Shown piece by piece: positions 32,501 to 42,659 of a DNA stretch of 64,000 bases. The DNA is from Bryopsis sp. KO-2023. Taxonomy: Eukaryota; Chlorophyta; Ulvophyceae; Bryopsidales; Bryopsidaceae. The notes under the pieces are model-generated. The model was given only the letters and a program-made list of their open reading frames with translations, made no database searches and was not told the DNA's origin. The position numbers were made by a program, and so were the translations under genes. Location of the stretch: NCBI GenBank assembly GCA_030272585.1, contig BSYQ01000012.1, positions 496,001 through 560,000 of the forward strand. The letters run 5' to 3'. Position 1 is the stretch's first letter, and each line of letters starts with the position of its first letter.

Positions 32501-35500
32501 ATGGTGGTCGGGGCCGACACCGGCATTGTGTGGGTAACATCCATGAAAACTGGGGAGCCAATAGAAGGTGCTACAGTGACTGTATACGAGCACGAAGAAA
32601 AATCGGTGAGATTCTTTGTTTGTCCATCAGCTTTGCTCCAAATGCTTCTATATATATAGAGAGAGAAAGAGAGATTTCTACAATATATTTTTCTGGATCA
32701 GTTCGATCAGTTTGATGGTAACGCAGAGAAAATGTCTTGAAAACCCCCATTCCACCCGGGCCCCTCCCTAAAAAAAAGAAACTATTTTTAACAGAAAATA
32801 GAGATAACAAAACAACAAGAATTTGCTTTTTTATTTCTTCAGGGAAAAACACCCCCCACCGTCTCCGAGCTCAAGGAAGTTTCCACAGGCATGACCGATA
32901 AAGATGGATTAGTCATGGTGGAGGAACACCTCGATATGTTCACGCACGTCCACATCGAATATCAGAAGAGGTCCCTGATCGTCAGCCGCATCCATTATGG
33001 TTATTTTGACTCGGATTCGGACTCCACCCGAGTGGTAATCGTATTGGACAGAAAATTCGTTCGCCCAGGGGAAACCCTGCATGTCAAAGGTGAGTGGAGG
33101 TCCACATATCAGGTTTCCATCGCCCGAACAAAAAAAAGATTTTTCTTCTTCTTTTTTCGTTTTTTTTTTCTGGCTTTTCCAGGGGGTAAAAAAAAAAAAA
33201 GAGAGAGAGAGAGAGAAAAAAAAAAAAAAGAGAGAGAGAGAGAGAAGGGGGGGGGGGGGGGGTCGACCTTACATAGATGTTGAATTCAACGTCCTCAGCA
33301 TCAGGTGAAAAATCACCTCATGCCCCATAAATTGGTTAATGTACTGGGTTCAACGTGTGTTTTTTTGCCTTTGGGGGGAATTCAAACCATCCGCAGGCTA
33401 CATTCTCGATCACGACGGCAAATCATGGAAACCATCGGTGAAAGATGGATACGCTTTCTCCGTGTTTTCATCCTCTCCTGAATTCCAAATCGATTCTGCC
33501 CCCATCGAGCCGGACGAGAAGTTTGGAACGTTCGAGCTTTCCATACCCTTGCCCGAAAACGCGACCCTTTCAACCTACGACGTCCGCGTCGAAAACAACG
33601 GTACGATGCTGGGGAAAGAAACGTTCGAGGTTGGGGATCCTAGGCCCCCAACCGTGGCTCTGAGCATTGACGCTCCCATTTGGGTAAGCAGGCTGAGGAA
33701 TCATTGTGCCGCCGCCTTGATTGTGCGTTTGCTTAAGTTTCGCTTCTCTTGTCCCTGAGCATTTGCACACCGTTTTATAGGCCAAGCCGGACTCCAATAT
33801 CCAAGTGGAATTGACAGTGGAGAGTTTCATCGGCTCTGTTGTGGGAGATGCACAAGTAACGCTCGAGTGGACCGTTAAGGGTAAGCATCCATCGGTGGGG
33901 GAACCGTTTTTCCCTATTGATTGCATGCTCTTATCCTCAGTTTTGGGTATCCGCTCCCTTGGCATGCAGATCCTTTGAACTCCATCGTGGAGAGTGGAGA
34001 GTTGGTTCTTTCGATGGACGATTCCGGCAAGGCTGTGGCGGACGTCGATTTGGGCGTTTTCGAGGAGCCGCCCCCTGCTGGATCGACCCTGGAAATCGAT
34101 GCCTCCCTGGTTGGCCCCACGAGAGAGCTCATCGAAGAAACGGCATCTGTCAAGTGAGGTTTAAGGAAAAGAACCCCTCCGATTTTTTCTGGCACATTTC
34201 TGACGCCGTTCATTTGGTTGGAAAACAGAAGAACTGCTCTTTCGATCCAGGTTCAATGGAGTGCAAAATTGAGTAGCTGATATGCGCGGTTTTTTTTTGG
34301 GGGGGTGGTTGTGGGGGAATAAGGTTGGAGCTGGCGGACATTGTTGCATCTCTGATCCTGACTGCCTCCACCGACATTCCTGGCCAAGAATTTGGGGTGG
34401 GCGTTTCTCTGACGGATCTTGCAGGATTCCCGCTGGAACCCATGCCTGTTACTGTCAAGTTGAAGAAACTTCCAGAGGAGGATGAAGAGGCCCCGTCCAG
34501 ATTGGAGAAAAGCTCCGAGCCGATTGAGGGGGATGTGGAAGAGTCTTGCGACGTTGAAACAGGCATGTGAAACATCCAGTTTGTTGTTTTCTGAATGGGA
34601 GGGAGAGGGGGGGCTGCCAATAGACGGGTTTGGGGTGGCTGGGATGCCGTTTGCTGAAGCAACGTTTGGGAGGGGTCTAGGGGCGTAGGGAAAGGAAGGT
34701 GGGTTGGTTATCGTGATGACTTTCTTACACTCGCCAGCTTGGTTTTGAATGAGAGTAAGTGAAAATTGTTTCGACTTACTTTTTGCGGTTTTAATATCTC
34801 AGTCGGTCCGGCAGGATGCATCAATATATGCTGTGTTTTCGTCTCTTTTTTCTGGGCAGACTCGGGCGAATGGTGTCGATTCAAGCTCCCAGGTCTGGGA
34901 AACTTCGCCTTGGAGGTTTGCGTGAGCGAGGGGGAGGGAAAACAAAAAAGCAGCACCACTCTCTGCACCAGAGAGTTCATCGGCAAGACGCTGGAGGAGT
35001 GGAAGTAGGTGATGTGCTCCTCCACTGAGGCCGCGAATCATAACTCGTGAAAAATGTGGAAAAATTGATATATATGTTGAGGAAAGTAAGCTTTTCCTGA
35101 GTGGGTGCTGTATTCCACCGATTTTCAGGCCGGTCGACGAGCATTTGAACATAGGCTTCAGGATGTTGAGCCAAGGACCGTTCAAAGTGGGCGACGCCGT
35201 GACCTTCGGAATAGAGAATCCTTATGAAAACGCGAAAGCTCTCGTCGTTTGGGGGAGCAAGCTGGGGTCGGATCACAAAGTAAGTCATGTGGAGTTTCAT
35301 GCCAGTTCTATTTCAAACGTGGAGTCTGATAACGAGCTCTCCTGCACTCGATCAATAATTACAACCCACAGCAAAAAATTATCAGCTCTTGTACTTTTTG
35401 GCGTTTTGTTTTCAGATCATAGCGCTGGATGATTTCGCCTTCAGCGAGTTTTCTATCGAGCTTGGCGCGATATGTGAGTTCAATTGCTTGGTCACGGTTG

Positions 35501-38500
35501 GAGTTTCGATTCCACGACAAACGGAGGGGGTTGCGTTCACGCAAAGCGAGGTCCCTGTGTCGAAGCTGTTCGACTTGGCGGCGCCGCATTTTGTCGAACT
35601 CTCTGAAATCGTAAGAGTCGAACAGGTAACATTCGCCAAAAAACCACACCATCATGATCCATCAACTTTTTGCAGTTCTCCCGCATTTCTCGACTCAAAA
35701 TCTTTGACGGCCAATGTGGGGTGGGCATTCAGGATTTCTCCATGGATGTACGCATCCCATTTCCAAAGGCATCTCCTGATCAAAACGAGTCCTCCAAGCT
35801 CGTGGTACCTCCCGGTGAATCCACACCCATCAAGATCGAAGTCGAGGGGAACGATGGCGAAGCTGTGGAGGTCACGGTGATCGCCGTCGATAAGGCGGCG
35901 TTGGAGCTAGTTCCCCTGGGGTTGAGGGATCTGGCCATGGAATTCTTGGTCGCGTATCACTTTGCATACTTCAGTTTCGGAGATTCCTCCAGACATCTCG
36001 TAGCACCCAAAGCGATTCAAGTCACCATTGACAACTTCCTGGCCAAAGCGAGGTTGGACCCGTGGTTCGTTCCGTCGCTAAACGTGAGTCTCGCATATCA
36101 CCTCCACGGTCATTCGTTTCTGTGTACCTTTTCTTCTCCCCTCCCAACCGAAACCTGCAAATTGCTATGTAACAATTTGTATTATTCGAAAATCTAAAAA
36201 ATACAAACTTGATGTTAGAGTAAGCGCAGTTTTGCGTGACCATTCAAAACTCATTTGCGCGATTGATTCTCCTGAGCAATTGTCAACTGAAAATTTGCTT
36301 CTGTGTATGTAGCTTGTGGAAGATGACGTAATCGATCTGACGAGCGAAGAGTATCTCGATCAAGAAAGCGAGGATATCACTTTCCTCCTGAAACGTTTTA
36401 GCGGCTCTCTCATTGTGAGGATAATTGGCGGGGTACCCGGGCGACCTCCACGTCCACTCCCACCCGCTCCTCCCCCTCCACCCTCAGGAGGCGAGTCCAG
36501 CTCCACACTTGCCGCTCGCATCCAAGAGAAATTCGTTTCTACGCCTCTTTTTGAAACAACAGTTTCAAACGACGGCGCCGCCGAAGTGAATTTCACTGCG
36601 CCTCACAACCTGGGAACCTTTGTCATTCGAGCGTATGCGGTGTCAGGTGAGGAAGAGGGGGTGGAGTAAGATCATGTGAGCAACCCCTACTCGATTTATC
36701 CACAATATCAAATGGATGAGAAACGGACGAGGATGTAACGACGAAGGATCGAAGGGCAATTTTTTTTATTTTTTTTAATTGAAAAACGGACCTTGTTCTC
36801 CAGGTGGCGGCAGGTTTGGTAGTGCTGAGAATGAGTTGATCGTGCGTCGCGAAGTGTCTTTAACCCCTTCCGCTCCGCGGTTCGTCAGACTGGGGGACGA
36901 GTTCGAAGCCGGTGCTGTGATCACGGTGGTTTCTGGAACCAAGAGAGCCCCCACCGTGGATGTGAAGGTCATGTTGGAGGGGGAAAGGGGGGAGCTGCTC
37001 GAGATTCTGGACGAAAGCGAGGCGTCGGTTGAGATTGGGGGCGATGGCACGAGCGAAGTCAGGTTCAGATTCAAGGCAAAGAGCGTGGTGGGGGATGCGG
37101 CCTTCAAAATCACGGCAGGTGGGGAATAGACATGCTTCTTTGACGACCCATTGGCCAATAGGTCGTCGAACTTTTGGATTCCTGAAATGCAACCAAGGAA
37201 CTCCGCACTTCACAATACAAACCAGCTGTAAAAAAACAGACATCTTCTGTTGCTGATTTTCTGGTCGAGGGAGTTTGTGAAAATGAACTCTCTGGTTTCT
37301 GAATGTTTCTCCTACACAATGTAATTGATGTTTGTTTGTGTAACTCTCTGGTTTCTGTTTTTATTAGTTTTTAAAAAAGGTATTTGATTGGGAATGATGG
37401 TGTCAGATGACGGTTCTGGAGGCGGCGACGCCTTGGTGATCAATTTTCCAGTCGAGGGGCTACAGGAGAGCACCACGCTGGCGTCCTCGTTTGCTATCGA
37501 CGGAGGGAACGCTAGCTCATGGCAAGAAGGGCTGAATTTGCCAGACGCTGTTGCTGGAAGCGGCGGAGTAAACATTCAGGCCGGCGTAGGAAGACTGCCA
37601 TCGATTCTTTCGTTGGCTCGACAAATATGCGAACGGAACCCGAGTCACGAGTGTCCAATATCTGCCGACCATGCGTTGGCTCTGGCTGCGATTCCCTTCA
37701 TCACTGAAAGCTACGACGTCTTGGGGCTGGACAGAAACGAGTTGGAGCATGGGGCGGCGGGCATGCTCGACGGAATGATTTCGAACTTCACCGCGGCCAT
37801 TGAAACGCTCAAAAATATTACCTACCCAGAACTTGGGCTGACTCACACGATGAGGTGTCCTTCCTCCTTCAACCAAAACGCTCCACCGAGGGAGGCGGGG
37901 CCGTCCATTTCGCAAAATGCGCGAGGTGCATGGATTATGAGCGAGCTTGGGGAAGATGTCCGGGACTCGCTCCTTGACGTGAGCAAATTATTCCGGCGAA
38001 ACGCCGACAGAAAATCATAGAGAAAGCATAGTTGGCGGCGGCGGCGGCGAAAGGGGGGGGGGTCAAATGAATCAACAGAAAAATAATGTCCCCACAAGCT
38101 TTCGCTTTGCCCTTTTCCGAATTCTGGCTTTTTTTTGATGTGTGTGCATTGTTTTTGTTCTGACAGGGTGCACAGGAAGGAGTGGTTTCGTTGGCGGTGC
38201 TGGAGGAGAATTGGTTGGCCGCACTCGAGGCCGTCTTGATCGAAGAAGCAATCGAATCGCGCAACAAGCGAAATATTCCGATATCCGTGCACATCGTTGC
38301 TTTCGCAAGGTAGGGAGTAGAGACCAAATTTTATTGGCTTCATTCAATCCAGGTCAAAACAGAGGGGAAAAAAACCACCTCATTGGTATTTCTCGTTTTT
38401 CAGGGCAGTGCTCAGGAGTTGGTCGCCACCCCAGTCCATCCCCACGACCGTGGTGGATGATCTTTCCATGGAGCGTCTGTCGAACGAACTCGATGAAATG

Positions 38501-39939
38501 GGAGTGGAAAGCCAAGCGTACTACGTTTTGGAGCTGCTGAGGCGAGATCCTCCTCTCAGCCGCCACCCAGACGTCAAAATCGTCATCGATTCATGGACCA
38601 GCAATTTCAAAGCGACGGGCACGAGTGCCTACGTTGCAGCTTCACTCGGGTCGTCGACCCCTGCGAGTAATGTTGCAAACTCCCTTGTGTTGATGGCTAT
38701 GACTCGGGCCGGCGTATCGAACCCCTTGATCGAGAAGCTCGCGAACTACGTGGGAAGCCCTTTCGTTGGGGAGTACGGTTTCCGACGTTTCAGCGACTTC
38801 GATAAAACCACGGCCATGATCGCTTTGAGGATCTACGATCGATCCAGGGGGAGCACCATGCCTGACGTTTCCGTGACCGTCAGAAGTGGAGAAGTGGTGC
38901 TTATGAACGTGAGGTCCACGCTTCCACCATTGCTGTTGATTGATCTGGCTTCTACACACCAATAAAAGAGAGCATGTACGAATGGGCCAGAATCAGCTCC
39001 TTTTTTTTCTTCAAGTGGGCCAGAATCAGCTCCTTTTTTTTCTTTTCGACAGGCTACCTTCAAGCAAAATTCTAGCCCCGTGGAATCCACCACGACTCCG
39101 TGGCAAGACCTCGACACTCCCCCCAAACCGCTGGAGTTCACGGCTGAAGGAACAGGCGAGGTTACAGTGGCGGCCTCCCTCACATTCATCCCAAAACGAC
39201 TGCTTGCTTTCCCAACTTACCGAGGCATTTTCCTCGAAAGAGCCATCAGAATGCCCGAGTCCAATGGACCTACTCTGAAGAAAGTTCCAGTGGGGTCGGT
39301 GGTGGTCATCGAGGTGCAGCTCACGACTCCAGATCGATTGGGCCTGACCACCTTGAGTGCGATGGTGCCGGCTGGACTGGAGCCTGTGGATCCCAGGCTT
39401 GACGACCCGGAGTCTGACAGTTTCTGCCCGATAGCAAACATTCAACTAGAAAGCGGGAGGCACGATGTGTATCTTCCGCAGCCACCCAGCTTTTTCTTCA
39501 CGTGCCCTGACCAAGTGGGCTGGTTGAGAAGCACGTTAATGTAAACAGGCACGCGCAGTCTACCATCGGTTTATAACCTTTTTGATTGTGTTTTGCCGCA
39601 CAGGAGACGAGATCATCTGTGGTAACCTTCACTTTCTCAGAAATTAACCCTGGGACCGTCATGGTGACTTTCCGGGCTGTGGCCGCCACGGTGGGGACTT
39701 TTGCCTTGCCGCCAGTGAGGGCTTTCGTGAACGATCAGCCGGAGGTGATGGGGCTGAGTTCTGCTGGGGAATTGATCGTTTGCTCAGGATGCAAAGCTGA
39801 GGAGGGCGTCTTGCCAGAAGCTCCGAAGAGTTGCCCCAGCGACTGCAGTGACAATGGAGCTTGCAATCTTGATTCTGGAGAGTGTGTGTGTCTGACTGGG
39901 TTCATTGGAGATGATTGTGCAGAATTGATGTCTGTTTGA
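26568..39939 (+). CDS. Alpha-2-macroglobulin-like protein with C-terminal EGF-like module, at least 30 exons
   Basis: Exons: 26568-26785, 27022-27090, 27303-27444, 27773-27946, 28112-28173, 28605-28706, 28968-29056, 29403-29510, 29911-30043, 30423-30499, 30857-30982, 31292-31503, 31880-31985, 32455-32605, 32843-33089, 33397-33683, 33781-33880, 33970-34153, 34324-34562, 34860-35004, 35129-35279, 35416-35625, 35676-36083, 36313-36646, 36804-37118, 37407-37978, 38167-38309, 38404-38908, 39053-39514, 39604-39939. All phases agree (about 2,135 aa). The first exon encodes a hydrophobic signal segment; its ATG lies upstream (perhaps 26523, via a 31-base intron). MG-domain marks: VVFSRPVISLGQ, TGEPIEGATVTVY, RKFVRPGETLHVKG, then TPLFETTVSNDG and a helical toroid. 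Where GCGEQ is expected it reads HECPISAD, so no thioester is likely. AFPTYRGIFLERAIR and VPAGLEPVDP recall bacterial-type macroglobulins. An EGF-like CPSDCSDNGAC module precedes TGA. Likely role: secreted or surface protease trapping. Confidence 0.88.
31252..31291 (+). other. Duplicated 3' splice site in the macroglobulin gene
   Basis: The 22-base block with GTTACC, T9 and CAGAAT occurs twice in tandem, giving AG acceptors at 31268-31269 and 31290-31291. Only the second keeps the frame; use of the first adds 22 bases and shifts it. Confidence 0.8.
34563..34859 (+). other. GC-AG intron of the macroglobulin gene
   Basis: The donor reads ACAG/GCATGT. Joining 34562 to 34860 is the only junction that keeps phase 1 on both sides (CA-G/AC giving Asp in DSGEW). 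All other introns of the gene begin with GT. Confidence 0.75.
37302..37341 (+). mobile_element. Mini-retroposon copy 3, 40 bp, in a macroglobulin intron
   Basis: TCTCCTACACAATGTAATTG with a TTTG tail, flanked by a perfect 16-bp duplication AACTCTCTGGTTTCTG (37286-37301 and 37342-37357). It lies in the intron 37119-37406. Confidence 0.85.
38978..39040 (+). repeat. Tandem duplication before a splice acceptor
   Basis: GGGCCAGAATCAGCTCC followed by a T/C tract occurs twice, directly upstream of the acceptor at 39051-39052 in the macroglobulin gene. Confidence 0.85.
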
Positions 39940-42093
39940 TTTTTTTTGTGTGCTTTTCCCCAACTTGGAAAAGAGAAAACATCAAATAATTTGGACTTTT
40001 GAAGAGCCAGCTTCAAAAGCTTTTCGCTCGTATTTGTTATCTGATATGATAATTGTTTTCATTTTTGTATTGAATGTATTTTTTGTTACTTTTTTATTGC
40101 TTGTGGATTTTGGAAAATATATGAACAATGTATTTTCATGTTTGTTTTAATTCTGTTGAGAAAACGTTTGTGCTTTGTTTTTCTTTGAACAGACCACACG
40201 GTGCAATAACGTTTGTGCTTTGTTTTTCTTTGAACATACCACACGGTGCAATAATACCATGAAAAAAAAACCCTACTCAGGATTGTTCACCTTTAATTCC
40301 CTCTTGAAAGGTACCTGCTCTAAACATCCATTACTTTTTAATAATATTTATTATTATTTCGCATACTCGTATACCCCATGGATCGGGAAGACAGACTCCA
40401 GATGGCAGCGGTGCCAGGAATTCAGTTGGACAATTGAAAACTGAGAATGTATCCCTTTAGTATTTCATAAAAGTGAGCTTCGCACACAGGTGAATGTTTT
40501 TCTGTTGAATGAAAATTTCAGTTGGCCCTTCACCCCAAAACAAAGTCTTTTTTCCTACCAATTTCAACATCAACCAACAACAACATAGAGTCCCTTGCCC
40601 AAACTTACAATACTACATGCCCACTTGTGAGGAAGAGTCTCCCTCCCCTCAGAAAAAAACAACAAAAAAAATATCGATATAAACCTTCACTAGGTACAGG
40701 AATGTCTTTTGGATCGACTCCTATATCAAGGTCCAAGGAAGCTTGCAATTTGATCGACCACAGCAGTTTTCCCTGGAAAAAACGAGAAATAGACAGCTCG
40801 GGTTCCTCAAACATGTGTAGAATTGAATGGAGCATCAAAGCAACCTAGCTTGTGGAAAGAAACATCAAAGCATAGGGAATTTACGTCAAAAATTCAAGAA
40901 TTTACGTAGCGCTCATGCAATTCTGTCAAATATGGGTCAGGGTCCATCAGCTTCCCTCCCATCCCATGGTCATTAGACTGATGAGGAAATCAAGTGCTTC
41001 CTACATCCACATTCTGAACCACAAGACTTAAAATCAAAGCTGTGGCTAGGAGGTGGTGTTGGTTGCATTTTCTGCAATAGGGTCTGGGTCAGTGCACTTT
41101 TTGAACAGCTTCTCTGCTGATTGGAGGGAATTGGCAGGACCGGTTATTACACTGGAAACCGGTATGGTTTGTGGGGTGACCTATGTTGAAAACTCATTGC
41201 CACACTGATTGGAAAGCTAGTTTCTAATACAATACAATAAGATATAGTTTCTGCCAATACAATAAGATATTTAAGAATCGTCACAAAAACCTTGTGATGC
41301 TTTTATAGTGTTTCACCCCCAAATCCTTCATCAACTCCTCCAGTTCTGCGGATAGAATGCTGCCTCCCTATTCAGAAGCTGTATCTAAGACACCCCAACC
41401 CCAACACAATTTCAAAAATGGACCTGAAGAAGAGGGAGGGAGACCGCCTGGAATTTACATATTTGGACCTTGGTGAAAGAAAGTAATGATGTTGCGCAGG
41501 GTCAGGGCAACCGTTTCAGAGATTTTCAGAAATTCCCTATTTTTATCTCCTCTTCCTCTTTCAATTCGAAACACACAGAAATCTCTGGATCGCCCACAGA
41601 GACCAGCAGTACAAGAGTCCACTTCTCTCTGTGCCCAGTCGGCTCAAGGCGAATTTTCATTTAAAAGACTGTTTTGATCAACACAAATACATACATTTTG
41701 GTAATTCATTGTACTACAGAACCAGTCGAGCAGCACCGCTGTCTTGTGGACCATAGCTTGAAAAATCAAAAACGAAGGGCACAAAATTGATCAAAGTTGA
41801 AATCTTGCCTAGAAGTAGAGAACAAAAAACACCCAAAAGTGCCCCCGTCGACGAACAGCCCAAAAAACACCCAAAAGTGCCCCCGTCGACGAACAGCCCA
41901 TCTACATCTCCTGAAAAAGATTCACCGAGAACTGAAAAAGATTCACCGAGAACGATGATGGCCGACCATGCTGCACCTGCACAGATCCGAAAGGTCCTTC
42001 GTCAAGAGCAAAAACAATGCTTTTTTTATGAACGAGAAAAGTTCGTTCTCGGAAAGGCAGCATTTCAAGCCAACCTGGACAAGGCTTTTGACC
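39940..42093. other. Intergenic region 3' of the macroglobulin gene with possible minus-strand exons
   Basis: No gene is certain. On the minus strand a splice-bounded open stretch at about 40850-40695 (HMFEEPELSISRFFQGKLLW) and another at about 40442-40376 (FSIVQLNSWHRCHLESVFP) look coding-like and may be the 3' exons of an unidentified minus-strand gene. A 43-base unit with AAACACCCAAAAGTGCC is tandemly duplicated at about 41825-41905, followed by a duplicated GAAAAAGATTCACCGAGAAC. Confidence 0.35.
40164..40252 (+). repeat. About 43-bp tandem duplication downstream of the macroglobulin gene
   Basis: AACGTTTGTGCTTTG through CACACGGTGCAATA is present twice with one difference (CAGACC versus CATACC). 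Confidence 0.9.
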
Positions 42094-42648
42094 TCAGCGG
42101 CCGCCGCCGCCGCCTCCTCCTCCTCCCCCACCGCCTCCTCCTCCTCCTCCTCCTCCCCCACCGCCACCTCCTCCACCCCCACCGCCGCCGCCGCCGCCCC
42201 CACCTCCGCCGCCCCCACCTCCGCCGCCACCTCCACCTCCATAGCAGCCTCCGTTGCACTTACATCTGCAACCCCATCCATCCCAGTACGCGCCATAGCA
42301 ACATTTGTTCTTACCGAACCGATAACAATCTACAAAGAGTTCAGACCAAACAAAACAAGTCAAATTGCTTGTCGTGAAAAATCGTGACATAGCCGCAGGA
42401 CACATGCACTCACCGCTCCACCCGCAACCAGTCAATCGGCGACCAGGAGCCAAGGACTCTTGGGGAGCTTTAATATCTGCATGGGGAAGCGGACACAAGC
42501 GCATCAGATTGTGGGGCGAGAAACGATTTGAACGCTGCAGCGACAAGCAAGGACTGGAAACATGTGATCCACCTGTTTTGGCCATGGCTGCGATGGCCAA
42601 AAGGCCAACCAAGAGAATCGCCACGAAGGTTCGCATTGTCCGATGCAT
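42094..42648 (-). CDS. Small secreted Cys-rich peptide with poly-glycine tail, three exons
   Basis: Exons 42648-42573, 42476-42414 and 42329-42094 join in phase (both introns phase 1) to about 124 aa. MRTFVAILLVGLLAIAAMA is a typical signal peptide; an ATG four codons earlier is also possible. A short acidic/neutral stretch ending in GRR could be a propeptide with dibasic cleavage. The mature part has eight cysteines in the order C-x4-C-x7-CC-x9-C-x-C-x-C-x3-C, then more than 50 almost pure glycines and a final Arg. TTTAAA about 65-80 bases upstream may be a TATA element. Eight Cys suggest a disulphide-rich fold; the glycine tail resembles wall or adhesive proteins. Function unknown; I do not recognise a family. 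Confidence 0.7.
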   Translation of the reverse strand: MHRTMRTFVAILLVGLLAIAAMAKTGGSHVSSPCLSLQRSNRFSPHNLMRLCPLPHADIKAPQESLAPGRRLTGCGWSGECMCPAAMSRFFTTSNLTCFVWSELFVDCYRFGKNKCCYGAYWDGWGCRCKCNGGCYGGGGGGGGGGGGGGGGGGGGGGGGGGGGGGGGGGGGGGGGGGGGGGGR

Positions 42649-42659
42649 TCTCAATTGAG

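Noticed and set aside
37119-37406. Exon between the two late macroglobulin exons
   Set aside because: The region holds a mini-retroposon and no frame that preserves phase; direct joining of 37118 and 37407 is in phase.
42065-42387. Overlapping plus- and minus-strand Ser/Ala, Arg/Trp and Leu/His-rich ORFs
   Set aside because: Shadows of the GGN repeat coding the poly-glycine tail of the secreted peptide.
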